Assembly (NCBI GenBank): GCA_025360045.1 | Contig: JANYCY010000015.1 | Location: 1-60,536 of the forward strand | DNA length: 60,536 nt | Direction: 5' to 3' | From: Janthinobacterium sp. | GTDB taxonomy: Bacteria; Pseudomonadota; Gammaproteobacteria; Burkholderiales; Chitinibacteraceae | In this document: positions 28,661 to 38,453 of the stretch, in pieces | Position numbering within the stretch: position 1 is the first letter of the stretch | Layout: each line of letters begins with the position of its first letter | The notes under the pieces: model-generated | The model's input: only the letters and a program-made list of their open reading frames with translations | The model's database searches: none | What the model was told of the DNA's origin: nothing | Program-made: the position numbers and the translations under genes

Positions 28661-29053
28661 ATGGCAATGCATGATCCTATCGCCGATATGCTAACCCGTA
28701 TTCGCAACGCACAACGTGCGGACAAGGCACAAGTTACAATGCCGTCGTCCACACTGAAGTTAGCAATTGCTGGCGTGTTGCAAGATGAAGGTTATATCGA
28801 ATCGTTTGAAGTCGCAGGTGAAGTTAAACCTGTTCTGACCATCGAACTCAAGTACTACGCTGGTCGTCCGGTTATCGAGCGTTTGGACCGCGTGTCCAAG
28901 CCGGGTCTGCGCATCTACAAAGGTGCAACAGAAATCCCAACGGTGATGAACGGTCTGGGTGTGGCTATTTTGTCCACCTCCAAAGGCGTAATGACAGATC
29001 GCAAAGCACGTGCCAATGGTATTGGTGGCGAGCTTCTGTGCGTCGTCGCTTAA
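28661..29053 (+). CDS. rpsH: 30S ribosomal protein S8
   Basis: 130 residues, same as E. coli. S8 binds 16S helix 21; in E. coli it also represses the spc operon by binding the rplE mRNA. It starts [20 protein letters not shown], and the C-terminal [20 protein letters not shown] block (about 105-124) carries the RNA-binding Ser/Thr-Ser residues. AGGAGAG precedes the ATG. Confidence 0.97.
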   Translation: MAMHDPIADMLTRIRNAQRADKAQVTMPSSTLKLAIAGVLQDEGYIESFEVAGEVKPVLTIELKYYAGRPVIERLDRVSKPGLRIYKGATEIPTVMNGLGVAILSTSKGVMTDRKARANGIGGELLCVVA

Positions 29054-29065
29054 AGAGGTGAATCG

Positions 29066-29599
29066 ATGTCTCGCGTAGCAAAAAACCCAGTAGTTATCCC
29101 AGCAGGCGTAGAAGTTAATTTCGTCGCTGGTGAAATCGTTGTGAAGGGCCCGCACGGCACAATGACGCAAACTCTTTGCGTTGATGTGGACGTTAAGGTT
29201 GAGGACAATGCAGTTCAATTTGCCGCCAAGAGTGCATCTAAGCATGCTCGCTCTATGTCCGGTACTTTGCGTGCGTTGGTAAACAACATGGTAAACGGCG
29301 TTTCTAAAGGCTTTGAGCGTAAGCTCTTGCTGGTTGGCGTTGGTTACCGTGCTCAAGCTCAAGGTGATGTCTTGAACTTGACCCTCGGCTTTTCTCACCC
29401 AGTTGCGCATACAATGCCAGCGGGTGTGAAGGTGGAAACTCCAACACAAACCGAAATCGTCCTCAAGGGCGCCGACAAGCAGCTGGTTGGTCAAGTTGCA
29501 GCCGAAATTCGTGAATATCGTAAACCAGAGCCATATAAAGGCAAGGGCGTACGTTATTCCGATGAGGTTGTCGTATTGAAAGAAACCAAGAAGAAGTAA
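29066..29599 (+). CDS. rplF: 50S ribosomal protein L6
   Basis: 177 residues, same as E. coli. L6 lies near the sarcin-ricin loop and factor site and is made of two similar domains. The C-terminal signature [14 protein letters not shown] is at about 153-166. AAAGAGGTGAATCG precedes the ATG. rplR follows after 13 bases. Confidence 0.97.
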   Translation: MSRVAKNPVVIPAGVEVNFVAGEIVVKGPHGTMTQTLCVDVDVKVEDNAVQFAAKSASKHARSMSGTLRALVNNMVNGVSKGFERKLLLVGVGYRAQAQGDVLNLTLGFSHPVAHTMPAGVKVETPTQTEIVLKGADKQLVGQVAAEIREYRKPEPYKGKGVRYSDEVVVLKETKKK

Positions 29600-29612
29600 T
29601 CGAGGCTGAATC

Positions 29613-29966
29613 ATGGACAAGAACCAAGCTCGACTCCGCCGCGCACGTAAAACCCGTGCAAAGATTTCGGAGCTCAAGATGTTGCGTCTGTCGGTGCACC
29701 GCACCAACAGTCACATTTACGCCCAGATCATCGACGAAACCGGTAGCAAAGTACTGGTTTCTGCTTCAACTCTTGAAGCAGATGTTCGTGGCCAAATCAA
29801 GAATGGCGGCTCTGTTGATGCCGCAGTCGTGATTGGCAAGCGTATCGCAGAAAAAGCGAAAGCTGCAGGTGTCGAAACGGTTGCATTTGACCGTTCCGGC
29901 TTCAAATATCACGGCCGTGTTAAGGCCTTAGCTGATGCCGCTCGTGAGGGCGGCCTCGTCTTCTAA
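29613..29966 (+). CDS. rplR: 50S ribosomal protein L18
   Basis: 117 residues, same as E. coli. L18 binds 5S rRNA together with L5. It has the Arg/Lys-rich N-terminus ([12 protein letters not shown]) and ends [20 protein letters not shown] plus EGGLVF, the usual family C-terminus. The ATG follows an GAGG site. Confidence 0.97.
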   Translation: MDKNQARLRRARKTRAKISELKMLRLSVHRTNSHIYAQIIDETGSKVLVSASTLEADVRGQIKNGGSVDAAVVIGKRIAEKAKAAGVETVAFDRSGFKYHGRVKALADAAREGGLVF

Positions 29967-29986
29967 TTGAGTTTGGAGTTGATATA

Positions 29987-30502
29987 ATGGCTAAGAACGA
30001 TATGGAAGAACGCGGCGACGGCCTTCGTGAAAAGATGGTCGCTGTAAATCGCGTTACCAAGGTCGTCAAGGGTGGTCGTATCCTTGGTTTTGCCGCACTG
30101 ACAGTAGTTGGTGATGGTGATGGCGGCGTTGGTATGGGTAAGGGCAAATCGAAAGAAGTGCCTGTAGCCGTACAAAAAGCAATGGAAGAAGCTCGTCGTA
30201 AGTTGCAAAAAGTTACTTTGCGCAACGGTACGATTCACCACACAGTATTCGGTAAACATGGCGCTACTACAGTGTTCATGCAGCCTGCTGCAGATGGTAA
30301 GGGTATTATTGCTGGTGGTCCAATGCGTGCTGTGTTCGAAGTTATGGGTATCCATAATATTTCGGCTAAGTGCCATGGTTCTACTAACCCGTACAACATC
30401 GTACGTGCAACTTTAGATGGTCTTTCTAAGCTTCATACACCAGCAGATATTGCTGCGAAGCGTGGTAAGTCTGTTGAAGAGATTCTAGGAGCGGCTAAAT
30501 GA
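29987..30502 (+). CDS. rpsE: 30S ribosomal protein S5
   Basis: 171 residues (E. coli 167). S5 contacts S4 and affects accuracy and mRNA unwinding. The N-terminal dsRNA-binding-type domain carries [20 protein letters not shown] (about 20-39); the spectinomycin-associated loop VVKGGR (Lys/Gly) is wild type. Its stop overlaps the rpmD start (ATGA). Confidence 0.97.
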   Translation: MAKNDMEERGDGLREKMVAVNRVTKVVKGGRILGFAALTVVGDGDGGVGMGKGKSKEVPVAVQKAMEEARRKLQKVTLRNGTIHHTVFGKHGATTVFMQPAADGKGIIAGGPMRAVFEVMGIHNISAKCHGSTNPYNIVRATLDGLSKLHTPADIAAKRGKSVEEILGAAK

Positions 30503-30684
30503 GCGACTCTAAGAAATTCAAAGTAACTTTGGTTAAAAGTCTGATTGGACGTCTAGAAGCTCACAAGGCATGCGCCCGTGGCTTAGGTCTCCGTCGTCTT
30601 AATAGTAGCTCTGAAGTGATCGATACCCCAGAAAACCGTGGTATGGCGAACAAGATCAGCTACCTACTGAAGGTGGAAGGCTAA
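30499..30684 (+). CDS. rpmD: 50S ribosomal protein L30
   Basis: 61 residues (E. coli 59). A small 23S-binding protein with the block [20 protein letters not shown] (about 12-31). It overlaps rpsE by 4 bases and abuts rplO with no gap, so it is tightly coupled. Confidence 0.95.
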   Translation: MSDSKKFKVTLVKSLIGRLEAHKACARGLGLRRLNSSSEVIDTPENRGMANKISYLLKVEG

Positions 30685-31119
30685 ATGGAACTTAATAACC
30701 TGAAACCAGCTGCTGGTTCTACTCACGCAAAGCGTCGTGTAGGCCGCGGTATTGGCTCTGGCTTAGGCAAAACGTCTGGTCGTGGTCACAAAGGTCAGAA
30801 GTCGCGTACTGGTGGTTTTCACAAGGTGGGTTTTGAAGGCGGTCAAATGCCTTTACAACGTCGCCTGCCAAAACGTGGTTTTGTTTCGCTCACACGTGGT
30901 GATACCGCTGAAGTTCGCTTGTCGGACATCAATGATTTGCCATTAGACGAAATTACCTTTGAAGCACTGCTTCAAGCTGGTGTGGTATCTCAGCATGCTC
31001 TGCGCGGGAAAGTTGTACTTTCTGGCACTATCGAGCGTGCAGTTGTACTCAAAGGCTTGGCTGTAACTAAGGGTGCCCGTGCTGCTATTGAAGCAGCTGG
31101 CGGCAGCATCACCGAGTAA
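30685..31119 (+). CDS. rplO: 50S ribosomal protein L15
   Basis: 144 residues, same as E. coli. L15 threads into 23S domain II and joins late. It has the basic Gly-rich N-terminus ([20 protein letters not shown], about 17-36) and [20 protein letters not shown] (about 43-62). secY follows after 26 bases. Confidence 0.97.
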   Translation: MELNNLKPAAGSTHAKRRVGRGIGSGLGKTSGRGHKGQKSRTGGFHKVGFEGGQMPLQRRLPKRGFVSLTRGDTAEVRLSDINDLPLDEITFEALLQAGVVSQHALRGKVVLSGTIERAVVLKGLAVTKGARAAIEAAGGSITE

Positions 31120-31145
31120 TTCGGTAAACTGAGGATAAGGCAGTA

Positions 31146-32450
31146 ATGGCAAATCCCGCTCTGGCTAGTTCTGCAAACAAGTTTGCGGATCTTAAAAGCC
31201 GGATTTGGTTCCTGATCGGGGCGCTGATCGTATATCGAATCGGCGCACATATCCCGGTGCCAGGCATCAATCCAGCTGAACTGGCAAAATTGTTTGAGTC
31301 GTCGCAAACCGGTTTATTGAACATGTTCAATATGTTTTCCGGTGGTGCTCTCTCTCGCTTTACCGTGTTCGCTATCGGGATCATGCCTTACATCTCGGCA
31401 TCGATTATTTTACAGCTCGCTGCCGAGGTGCTGCCATCTCTGAAGCAGATGAAAAAAGAGGGAGAGGCAGGTCGTCGTAAAATTACGCAATATACGCGTT
31501 ATGCGACGCTGCTTCTTGCTACTGCACAGAGCTTTGGTATTGCGATGATGCTGTTCAAACAGCCGAATTTGGTAGTTGTGGCACAAGCTCAGTTTGTGTT
31601 TACTACCATTGTGACGCTGGTGACTGGCACCATGTTCTTGATGTGGTTGGGTGAGCAGATCACCGAACGAGGTATCGGCAACGGTATTTCAATCTTGATC
31701 TGTTCTGGTATTGCTTCTGGTTTGCCTTCGGCAATCGGTAAGACATTATCACTGGCTAATCAAGGCGCTTTGCCTATTTTGCTTGTGCTGTTCCTCTTTG
31801 TTGGTGTTGTGCTCTTAACTGCGGCGGTTGTGTTTGTTGAACGCGGCCAGCGCAAGGTTCCTGTTCATTATGCGAAACGCCAAGTTGGCAATCGCATGAT
31901 GCAGGCACAAAGCACCCACCTTCCACTGAAACTGAATATGGCAGGCGTGATCCCTCCGATTTTTGCCTCTTCAATTATTCTATTCCCTGCGACATTGTTG
32001 TCGTGGACTGGTAATAGCGATAAATTGTCTTGGTTGAAGTCGATCGGTGACATGCTGCATCCTGGTCAGCCGCTCTATGTGCTGTTGTATGCGACTGCGA
32101 TCATTTTCTTCTGCTACTTCTACACTGCGCTGGTCTTCAATCCGAAGGAAACTGCAGATAATTTGAAGAAGAGTGGGGCAATGATTCCGGGCTACCGCCC
32201 GGGTGATCACACTGCGAAATACATCGAAAAGTTGATTTTAAAGCTCACATTGATCGGTGCTGTCTATATCACTGTAATCTGCTTGATTCCAGAGTTTTTG
32301 ATCCTAAAGTGGAATGTTCCATTCTATTTTGGCGGTACATCTCTGTTGATTCTGGTAGTTGTGACAATGGACTTTATGTCGCAGATGCAGTCATACGTGC
32401 TCTCACATCAGTACGAGAGTCTGCTCAAGAAAGCTAACTTCAAGGGCTAG
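31146..32450 (+). CDS. secY: Preprotein translocase subunit SecY
   Basis: 434 residues (E. coli 443). SecY is the channel of the Sec translocon in the inner membrane. About ten hydrophobic segments are visible, beginning [20 protein letters not shown]. The plug-region neighbourhood ([14 protein letters not shown]) and the large cytoplasmic loop [14 protein letters not shown] (about 222-235) are conserved. It is located between rplO and infA. Confidence 0.97.
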   Translation: MANPALASSANKFADLKSRIWFLIGALIVYRIGAHIPVPGINPAELAKLFESSQTGLLNMFNMFSGGALSRFTVFAIGIMPYISASIILQLAAEVLPSLKQMKKEGEAGRRKITQYTRYATLLLATAQSFGIAMMLFKQPNLVVVAQAQFVFTTIVTLVTGTMFLMWLGEQITERGIGNGISILICSGIASGLPSAIGKTLSLANQGALPILLVLFLFVGVVLLTAAVVFVERGQRKVPVHYAKRQVGNRMMQAQSTHLPLKLNMAGVIPPIFASSIILFPATLLSWTGNSDKLSWLKSIGDMLHPGQPLYVLLYATAIIFFCYFYTALVFNPKETADNLKKSGAMIPGYRPGDHTAKYIEKLILKLTLIGAVYITVICLIPEFLILKWNVPFYFGGTSLLILVVVTMDFMSQMQSYVLSHQYESLLKKANFKG

Positions 32451-32462
32451 GCGTAACAGGCT

Positions 32463-32681
32463 ATGGCGAAAGACGAAGTCATTCAGATGCAGGGCGAAGT
32501 CCTGGAAACGTTGCCAAATGCAACGTTTAAGGTCAAGCTCGAAAACGGACATGTGGTTCTTGGTCATATTTCTGGTAAGATGCGGATGCATTACATCCGT
32601 ATCCTGCCTGGAGATAAGGTTACAGTGGAGTTAACTCCCTATGATCTGACCAAGGCTCGCATTGTATTCCGAGCCAAGTAA
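32463..32681 (+). CDS. infA: Translation initiation factor IF-1
   Basis: 72 residues, as in E. coli. IF-1 is an OB-fold protein blocking the A site during initiation. It starts [20 protein letters not shown] and includes [20 protein letters not shown] (about 38-57). The position between secY and rpmJ is typical of betaproteobacteria, whereas E. coli has infA elsewhere. Confidence 0.97.
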   Translation: MAKDEVIQMQGEVLETLPNATFKVKLENGHVVLGHISGKMRMHYIRILPGDKVTVELTPYDLTKARIVFRAK

Positions 32682-32716
32682 TAGCTCGGATTTAATTTTG
32701 ATCGAAAGGAAAGACG

Positions 32717-32830
32717 ATGAGAGTTCAAGCGTCGGTCAAGAAAATTTGCCGCAATTGTAAAATCGTACGCCGCAACCGTGTTGTGCGTGTGATTTGCACC
32801 GACCCGCGGCACAAGCAGCGCCAAGGCTGA
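32717..32830 (+). CDS. rpmJ: 50S ribosomal protein L36, zinc-binding type
   Basis: 37 codons, too short for many gene callers. It starts [15 protein letters not shown] and ends DPRHKQRQG. The zinc ligands CRNC (about 11-14), Cys27 and His32 are all present, so this is the zinc-containing form. The GAAAGGAAAGACG ribosome-binding site lies just upstream. It is placed between infA and rpsM as in many bacteria. Confidence 0.95.
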   Translation: MRVQASVKKICRNCKIVRRNRVVRVICTDPRHKQRQG

Positions 32831-32894
32831 TTGTTGCGACAATCAGTTTCTGGTGTTAACATGCAAAGCTTTTTGAACCTGGGGTAAGAAAAGT

Positions 32895-33257
32895 ATGGCC
32901 CGTATTGCTGGGGTTAATATCCCGAATCATCAGCATACTGTGATCGGCCTTCAGGCTATTTTCGGTATTGGTCGCACCCGCGCCTATGCCGTCTGCGCAG
33001 CTACAAGCGTTGAGCCTACAAAAAAGGTTAAAGATCTCAGCGATGCTGAATTAGATCTGCTGCGTGAAGAACTTGGCAAATATGTTGTCGAGGGTGATTT
33101 GCGCCGCGAAGTGACCATGAGCATCAAGCGTCTTATGGACCTTGGTTGCTACCGTGGTTTCCGTCACCGCAGAGGACTTCCATGCCGCGGTCAGCGTACT
33201 CGTACCAATGCGCGTACTCGCAAGGGTCCGCGTAAGTCTATCGCTGGCAAGAAGTAA
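32895..33257 (+). CDS. rpsM: 30S ribosomal protein S13
   Basis: 120 residues (E. coli 118). S13 is in the 30S head, at bridge B1 and P-site tRNA. It starts [19 protein letters not shown] and has the C-terminal basic tail [20 protein letters not shown] (about 98-117). The 64-base gap after rpmJ could hold the alpha-operon leader (S4 target in E. coli); no clear structure was identified. Confidence 0.97.
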   Translation: MARIAGVNIPNHQHTVIGLQAIFGIGRTRAYAVCAATSVEPTKKVKDLSDAELDLLREELGKYVVEGDLRREVTMSIKRLMDLGCYRGFRHRRGLPCRGQRTRTNARTRKGPRKSIAGKK

Positions 33258-33273
33258 TCCAAGGAATTGAAGA

Positions 33274-33666
33274 ATGGCTAAAGCAAACACAGTACGTGTA
33301 CGGAAGAAAGTCAAAAAGAGTGTGTCTGAAGGGGTTGTGCACGTTCACGCTTCTTTCAATAACACAATCATAACCATCACTGATCGCCAAGGGAATGCAC
33401 TGTCTTGGGCTACCTCGGGCGGTGCTGGTTTTAAAGGCTCTCGGAAAAGTACACCTTTTGCAGCTCAAGTAGCTGCAGAGGCTGCTGGTAAAGTTGCCCA
33501 AGAATACGGTGTAAAGAACCTCGAAGTTCGTATCAAGGGTCCGGGTCCGGGTCGTGAGTCCGCTGTGCGTGCATTAAACGCCCTTGGCTTCAAGATCACG
33601 AGCATTTCGGATGTTACGCCGATTCCGCATAACGGTTGTCGTCCGCCGAAGAAGCGTCGTATCTAA
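33274..33666 (+). CDS. rpsK: 30S ribosomal protein S11
   Basis: 130 residues (E. coli 129). S11 forms the platform near the E site. Landmarks are [20 protein letters not shown] (about 22-41) and the C-terminus [16 protein letters not shown]. rpsM lies 16 bases upstream and rpsD 14 bases downstream. Confidence 0.97.
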   Translation: MAKANTVRVRKKVKKSVSEGVVHVHASFNNTIITITDRQGNALSWATSGGAGFKGSRKSTPFAAQVAAEAAGKVAQEYGVKNLEVRIKGPGPGRESAVRALNALGFKITSISDVTPIPHNGCRPPKKRRI

Positions 33667-33680
33667 TCCCGGAGTAAGTT

Positions 33681-34313
33681 ATGGCTCGTTATATTGGACC
33701 CAAGTGCAAACTTGCACGTCGTGAGGGTACGGATCTTTTCCTAAAGAGCGCTCGTCGTTCTTTGGATAGTAAGTGCAAATTAGAACAAGCTCCTGGTCAG
33801 CACGGTGTGAGTGGCGGTAAAAAGCCATCACGTCTATCTGACTACGGTGTTCATTTGCGTGAAAAGCAAAAGATTCGTCGCATTTACGGCGTATTGGAAC
33901 GTCAGTTCCGTCGTTATTTTGAAGAAGCTAGCCGACGTAAAGGTTCTACAGGTGAAAACCTGCTGAAGCTTCTGGAATGTCGTCTGGATAACGTTGTTTA
34001 TCGTATGGGTTTTGGCTCTACACGTGCTGAAGCTCGTCAACTTGTTTCCCACAAAGCTATTGTGGTAAACGGTAGTGTTGTGAATATTCCTTCCTACTTG
34101 GTTAAAGCTGGCGACGTTGTTTCCGTTCGCGATAAGTCGAAAACTCAGGCACGTATCCAAGAAGCAGTTTCCTTGGCTGAGGGTATCGGTTTTCCGAGCT
34201 GGGTGCAGGTAGATTCTAAGAAGCTTGAAGGTGTGTTTAAAAACATGCCAGAGCGTTCTGATCTGTCCAGCGACATCAACGAAGCGCTGGTTGTGGAATT
34301 CTACTCCAAGTAA
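33681..34313 (+). CDS. rpsD: 30S ribosomal protein S4
   Basis: 210 residues (E. coli 206). S4 initiates 30S assembly and in E. coli represses the alpha operon. It starts [20 protein letters not shown]. The S4 RNA-binding domain (about 98-160) contains [20 protein letters not shown]. Cysteines are few and there is no N-terminal zinc motif, so this is the non-zinc type. Confidence 0.97.
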   Translation: MARYIGPKCKLARREGTDLFLKSARRSLDSKCKLEQAPGQHGVSGGKKPSRLSDYGVHLREKQKIRRIYGVLERQFRRYFEEASRRKGSTGENLLKLLECRLDNVVYRMGFGSTRAEARQLVSHKAIVVNGSVVNIPSYLVKAGDVVSVRDKSKTQARIQEAVSLAEGIGFPSWVQVDSKKLEGVFKNMPERSDLSSDINEALVVEFYSK

Positions 34314-34347
34314 TATTCTGACCCGGCTAGCCAAGGGATACTGACTT

Positions 34348-35331
34348 ATGCAAATCAACGCGAATGAGTTGCTCAAGCCGCGCATCATTGATGTGCAGGC
34401 TTTAAACGCTGCCCAGGCGAAGGTCGTGATGGAGCCGTTCGAGCGCGGTTACGGCCATACGCTCGGCAATGCTCTACGCCGCATCCTTCTTTCATCGATG
34501 TCTGGTTTTGCGCCAACAGAAGTGAAAATTGAAGGTGTGGTTCACGAGTATTCCGCACTGGATGGCGTACAGGAAGATGTAGTCGATATCTTGCTGAACC
34601 TCAAAGGCGTTGTGCTCAAGCTGCATGGTCGGGACTCGGTCGTTCTCACCCTCTCTAAAGAGGGTGAGGGCGTCGTTAAAGCGTCCGATATTCAGCTGTC
34701 ACACGATGTTGAGGTGATCAATCCAGATCATGTGATTGCCCATCTGTCTGCTGGTGGCAAGCTTAATATGGAAATTACGGTTGAAAAAGGTCGTGGCTAT
34801 CAGCCTGCACCTAACCGTCTGGCTAAAGATGAAAACCGTACTATCGGTAACATCATGCTTGACGCGTCTTTCAGCCCGATTCGCCGTGTTAGCTACCACG
34901 TAGAAAGCGCACGTGTAGAGCAACGTACTGACCTTGATCGTTTGATTATTGACATTGAAACCAATGGCGTAATTGAACCTGAAGAAGCGGTACGCCAGGC
35001 TGCGCGTATGCTAATTGACCAGCTCGCCGTGTTCGCTGATCTTGAAGGCACTCCCGTAGAGGAAGAGCAACCACAGGCGCCTCAGATCGATCCGATCCTG
35101 TTGCGTCCGGTTGATGACCTCGAACTGACTGTCCGTTCGGCTAACTGCCTGAAGGCAGAGAACATTTATTATATCGGCGACCTGATCCAGCGTACCGAGA
35201 CTGAGCTTTTGAAGGCACCTAATCTTGGGCGTAAATCGCTTAATGAGATCAAGGAAGTTCTTGCCTCTAAAGGCCTCTCGCTGGGCATGCGCCTTGAAAA
35301 CTGGCCGCCTGCTGGCTTAGAAAAGCCGTAA
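34348..35331 (+). CDS. rpoA: DNA-directed RNA polymerase subunit alpha
   Basis: 327 residues (E. coli 329). Alpha dimerises to scaffold RNA polymerase, and its C-terminal domain binds UP elements and activators. The N-terminal domain has [20 protein letters not shown] (about 28-47). The C-terminal domain carries [20 protein letters not shown] (about 256-275), with the Arg, Asn and Lys residues that contact DNA. The gene lies 34 bases after rpsD. Confidence 0.97.
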   Translation: MQINANELLKPRIIDVQALNAAQAKVVMEPFERGYGHTLGNALRRILLSSMSGFAPTEVKIEGVVHEYSALDGVQEDVVDILLNLKGVVLKLHGRDSVVLTLSKEGEGVVKASDIQLSHDVEVINPDHVIAHLSAGGKLNMEITVEKGRGYQPAPNRLAKDENRTIGNIMLDASFSPIRRVSYHVESARVEQRTDLDRLIIDIETNGVIEPEEAVRQAARMLIDQLAVFADLEGTPVEEEQPQAPQIDPILLRPVDDLELTVRSANCLKAENIYYIGDLIQRTETELLKAPNLGRKSLNEIKEVLASKGLSLGMRLENWPPAGLEKP

Positions 35332-35355
35332 TAGCGGGCAAAAGGAAATCGACAA

Positions 35356-35745
35356 ATGCGTCACCGTCAATCTAATCGCAAATTAAATCGTACGACGAGT
35401 CATCGTCTGGCGATGTTGCGTAATCTTGCGAATTCGTTGCTTCGTCACGAAGTCATCAAGACCACTTTACCTAAAGCAAAAGAACTGCGCCGTGTTGCAG
35501 AGCCTTTGATCACTTTGGGTAAAAAGCCTTCGCTTGCGAACCGCCGTCTGGCGTTCAATCGCACCCGCGATCGCGATATGGTGGTTAAGTTGTTCGACGT
35601 GCTGGGTCCGCGTTATGCTGCCCGTAACGGCGGCTACCTTCGCATTCTGAAATGCGGTTTCCGTCAAGGCGACAATGCTCCTATGGCATTCGTTGAGCTT
35701 GTAGACCGTCCAGAAGAAGCGGAAGCGGTTGAAGCAGCTGAGTAA
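35356..35745 (+). CDS. rplQ: 50S ribosomal protein L17
   Basis: 129 residues (E. coli 127). L17 lies near the tunnel exit. It starts [20 protein letters not shown] and contains [20 protein letters not shown] (about 94-113). It is last in the alpha operon; a terminator follows 31 bases after its stop. Confidence 0.97.
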   Translation: MRHRQSNRKLNRTTSHRLAMLRNLANSLLRHEVIKTTLPKAKELRRVAEPLITLGKKPSLANRRLAFNRTRDRDMVVKLFDVLGPRYAARNGGYLRILKCGFRQGDNAPMAFVELVDRPEEAEAVEAAE

Positions 35746-35776
35746 TCAGTTGTTTTGCAGCTATTCGTAGTAATGT

Positions 35777-35806
35777 AAAAAAGCCAACCGTAAGGTTGGC
35801 TTTTTT
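35777..35806. terminator. Bidirectional terminator between rplQ and the HDOD gene
   Basis: AAAAAAGCCAACC (35777-35789), loop GTAA, GGTTGGCTTTTTT (35794-35806). The symmetrical A-run and T-run allow termination of the rplQ transcript on the plus strand and of the convergent HDOD gene on the minus strand, whose stop lies 15 bases away. Confidence 0.9.
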
Positions 35807-35820
35807 ATTGCTTAAATTTT

Positions 35821-36708
35821 TTACGAATACTGTGGCAATCCTGTTGCTATGGGCAATACAGAGAACCATTGCCATTCACGAGCTACTTTGATACTCACAT
35901 TTCGTATGAGTGAATAGGCATAGTCAGTGTCGCAGGAAAGAAGATCCGCAATATTTTGATAGTCATCTGGCAGCGCGGGGTCTTGCCAGCCGTTTGCAAG
36001 GTGCCGTGCGGTTGAGGTGGCGATGGTGACTGTTCTGACGCGTGCTTCATCGGTGTAGCGTTCATCCATAAGGTGGGTTAGCAGATTCGGCAGTCCCCAT
36101 TTTTGTGCTAGCTCTGTTTGTAATTCATTTAAGGTAAATCCTAGTACTTGTTTTTGTGCTTCATGGCTGCGTGTGCCAGGGTTGATCTGTAGGTTCTCTG
36201 CTATTTGTTCTGCCAGCTCAGGCGCAGTGAGGCAGAGTAATATTTCTGCTAGGTCATGTAATAATGAGGCGGTGGTCACCTCTATAGGGTCTACATCGTG
36301 GCGTTGGCTGCCGAGGCTATCTGCGATCATTGCTGCTAAATAGGCACGGGAGATTAGTTTTCTAATTCTAAGTTGTGCTTCTGAGTTTGTTGCCAAGTTT
36401 TTTTCGATACTTTCCATTTTTCCGAATTCTCGGAAAAACCCGCCTAGCCCTATCATTAATAATACGCGGTCAATTGTATTTACATCGGTGTGTTGTGCAG
36501 CGCTTCGGCGCGATTGTTGGTAGCGGATGATCCTTAGTGTAAGAAGTGGGTCATGCCTAATTAAATGGGCAATATCTCTGATGCTAACTTCATCACTTTT
36601 ACTCTGCATGTTCAGCATTTGATCCAGCGTATACTGAAGGGCAGGTAAATCGACGGCGCTTAACTTAGTGAGCCAGTCATGAATATCAAGTCGTTTATTT
36701 GCAATCAT
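35821..36708 (-). CDS. HDOD-domain protein, probable signalling/regulatory
   Basis: 295 residues. HDOD domains are relatives of HD phosphohydrolases that generally lack full catalytic ligands and act in signalling. The domain spans about 15-220: LPALQYTLDQMLNMQSKSDE, IRDIAHLIRHDPLLTLRIIR (typical LxxIxxDPxLxxxxLR), and TTASLLHDLAEILLCL with the residual HD pair. The substrate or partner is unknown. It is a single minus-strand gene convergent with rplQ and divergent from apaH (60-base gap). Functional assignment is limited to the domain. Confidence 0.8.
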   Translation of the reverse strand: MIANKRLDIHDWLTKLSAVDLPALQYTLDQMLNMQSKSDEVSIRDIAHLIRHDPLLTLRIIRYQQSRRSAAQHTDVNTIDRVLLMIGLGGFFREFGKMESIEKNLATNSEAQLRIRKLISRAYLAAMIADSLGSQRHDVDPIEVTTASLLHDLAEILLCLTAPELAEQIAENLQINPGTRSHEAQKQVLGFTLNELQTELAQKWGLPNLLTHLMDERYTDEARVRTVTIATSTARHLANGWQDPALPDDYQNIADLLSCDTDYAYSLIRNVSIKVAREWQWFSVLPIATGLPQYS

Positions 36709-36768
36709 GGTCTATATTCTTTTGGCCAAATGGTTGTGTTTTTATTTTAGCTGTTAAATGGATGAGTT

Positions 36769-37590
36769 ATGCCACGATATGCAATTGGTGATATTCAAGG
36801 TTGTCATGCTGAGCTAATGAGCCTAGTAGACAGTATGGCGTTTAATCCTCTCAATGATCAAATTTTCCTTGTTGGTGATTTAGTTAACCGAGGTCCTTCA
36901 TCCTTGGCTACGTTGCGTTGGGCTGCTCAAACCCAAGGTGTTTCGATTGTATTGGGCAATCATGATCTACATTTACTCGCTATTTTCGCGGGTTGTTCAG
37001 AAGCTAAGCTTGGGGATACGCTTCAGGAGGTTTTAGACGCGCCTGATGCTGGCGAGCTAATGGCGTGGCTGCGGAAGCAGCCGCTATTAATTGATTTAGG
37101 TGATTGCATTATTGTGCACGCGGGGATTAGCCCTAGTTGGTCGCTCGATATCGCAAAAAATGCTGCTAGCGAGGTTGAGGCTGCTTTGGGTGGTGATGAT
37201 TGGAAGGCTTTTATGTCCGTGATGTATGGCAATCAGCCTGTGCAATGGGCTGCAGAAATGGCTGAAACGGATAGGTTGCGATTTACTGTGAATTGTTTAA
37301 CAAGAATGCGCTTTGTGACATCAGAAGGAGCTTTACAGCTGAAGTACAAGGGAGAGTGGGATCAGGCTCCTACTGGGGTGCTTCCTTGGTTTGAGGTTAA
37401 AGATCGCTTGCCACTGGGGCGCAGAGTGGTTTGTGGCCATTGGTCCGCACTTGGTTTAATGCTTAGAGATGATGTGTGGGCATTAGACACAGGTTGTGTA
37501 TGGGGTGGTGCATTAACGGGGATTTGTTTAGATAATGGCCACTTGTATCAATCCTCTGCTCAGCGTGAGTATCAGGCATTGCTAGACTGA
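36769..37590 (+). CDS. apaH: Symmetrical bis(5'-nucleosyl)-tetraphosphatase
   Basis: 273 residues (E. coli 280). ApaH hydrolyses Ap4A to two ADP and can remove Np4 caps from RNA. Metallophosphatase motifs are GDIQGC (about 7-12), GDLVNRGP (about 37-44), GNHD (about 64-67) and VHAG (about 122-125), followed by CGHWSALGL (about 223-231). A TGGATGAGTT site precedes the ATG. In E. coli apaH is linked to rsmA/apaG; here it stands alone. Its 3' end overlaps the convergent acyltransferase by 19 bases. Confidence 0.93.
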   Translation: MPRYAIGDIQGCHAELMSLVDSMAFNPLNDQIFLVGDLVNRGPSSLATLRWAAQTQGVSIVLGNHDLHLLAIFAGCSEAKLGDTLQEVLDAPDAGELMAWLRKQPLLIDLGDCIIVHAGISPSWSLDIAKNAASEVEAALGGDDWKAFMSVMYGNQPVQWAAEMAETDRLRFTVNCLTRMRFVTSEGALQLKYKGEWDQAPTGVLPWFEVKDRLPLGRRVVCGHWSALGLMLRDDVWALDTGCVWGGALTGICLDNGHLYQSSAQREYQALLD

Positions 37591-38453
37591 GCATTGAGTG
37601 CGTGATGGGCGGTGCAGATACGTGCTTCGACAAATTGAGTTAATGTGCGTCGATTTGCATGATCGGTTGGGAAAGGGGCTAAAAAGTTAATTTCGGCATG
37701 TAACGACCTTGTGCCTAGTATCCGCCAAACAGATTGCGCAATCGTCATGTCGCCAATATAGGTCGCCGCATCCGAATATTTTCCTTCTGAATCTGTGTAG
37801 CGTAAATAGACGGGCTGTATGGTCGCCTGCCCATCAATTGCAGCCTGCAATAGTGATGAGCGGAAAGGGAGTAGCTGCCGACCACAGCCTGTTGTCCCTT
37901 CAGGAAACACGGTTACACAGTGCCCTTCGTTGAGTGCGGTCACGATGGCTTCATTGACTCTCGCTGTATCGCGCTTTCTATCTCGCTCAATAAACAAGGT
38001 GCCTGAGCCAATGCACAGCCTGCCAATGATGGGCCATGATCTGAGTTCTGCTTTTGCAACAAAACGTGAAACGGTGACCGAATCTAATACGAAAATATCA
38101 AGCCAAGAAATGTGGTTTGCTAGCAACATGTGCTGGCCAGGGTATTGCCCAGGCTCAATACCTTGAACACGCAGCTTTACTCCTAAAATGTGCGTTAGCT
38201 GTTTTGACCATTTTTGGATGTAGTTCACCCGTTCTTCCAGTGAAAAACGTGGAAAGCGGAAGGTAACCTTGATCAAGCCTTTAGCAAAATGGCTAATTAA
38301 GCGGCACAAGCGACTAAGACGTAGGCATAACAATGGAGTGCGCATGCAGCTAAAATTCTGTAGGAATATTCTTAATGCTCTGAGTTTAGCTGTTTCTTGG
38401 CTCTTGAGCCAATCCCCTTCGGTGTGAAGATCACCGCATGAAATGTTTGGCAT
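37572..38453 (-). CDS. Lysophospholipid/ornithine-lipid acyltransferase (PlsC family, OlsA-like)
   Basis: 293 residues from the ATG at 38453; the ATG at 38345 would give 257, nearer the usual PlsC length, so the start is uncertain. PlsC-family enzymes move acyl chains to a hydroxyl group. The motifs are NHISWLD (the H-x4-D catalytic site) and FPEGTTGCG (substrate phosphate binding), with GTLFIERDRKRD between them. The gene directly follows and overlaps an OlsB-like N-acyltransferase gene, so it may be OlsA, which adds the second acyl chain of ornithine lipids. General 1-acyl-glycerol-3-phosphate acyltransferase is the alternative. Confidence 0.8.
   Translation of the reverse strand: MPNISCGDLHTEGDWLKSQETAKLRALRIFLQNFSCMRTPLLCLRLSRLCRLISHFAKGLIKVTFRFPRFSLEERVNYIQKWSKQLTHILGVKLRVQGIEPGQYPGQHMLLANHISWLDIFVLDSVTVSRFVAKAELRSWPIIGRLCIGSGTLFIERDRKRDTARVNEAIVTALNEGHCVTVFPEGTTGCGRQLLPFRSSLLQAAIDGQATIQPVYLRYTDSEGKYSDAATYIGDMTIAQSVWRILGTRSLHAEINFLAPFPTDHANRRTLTQFVEARICTAHHALNAQSSNA

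Noticed and set aside
28760-29707. 315-codon open frame on the minus strand
   Set aside because: Antisense to rpsH, rplF and rplR, spanning three real genes, with no domain or promoter support.
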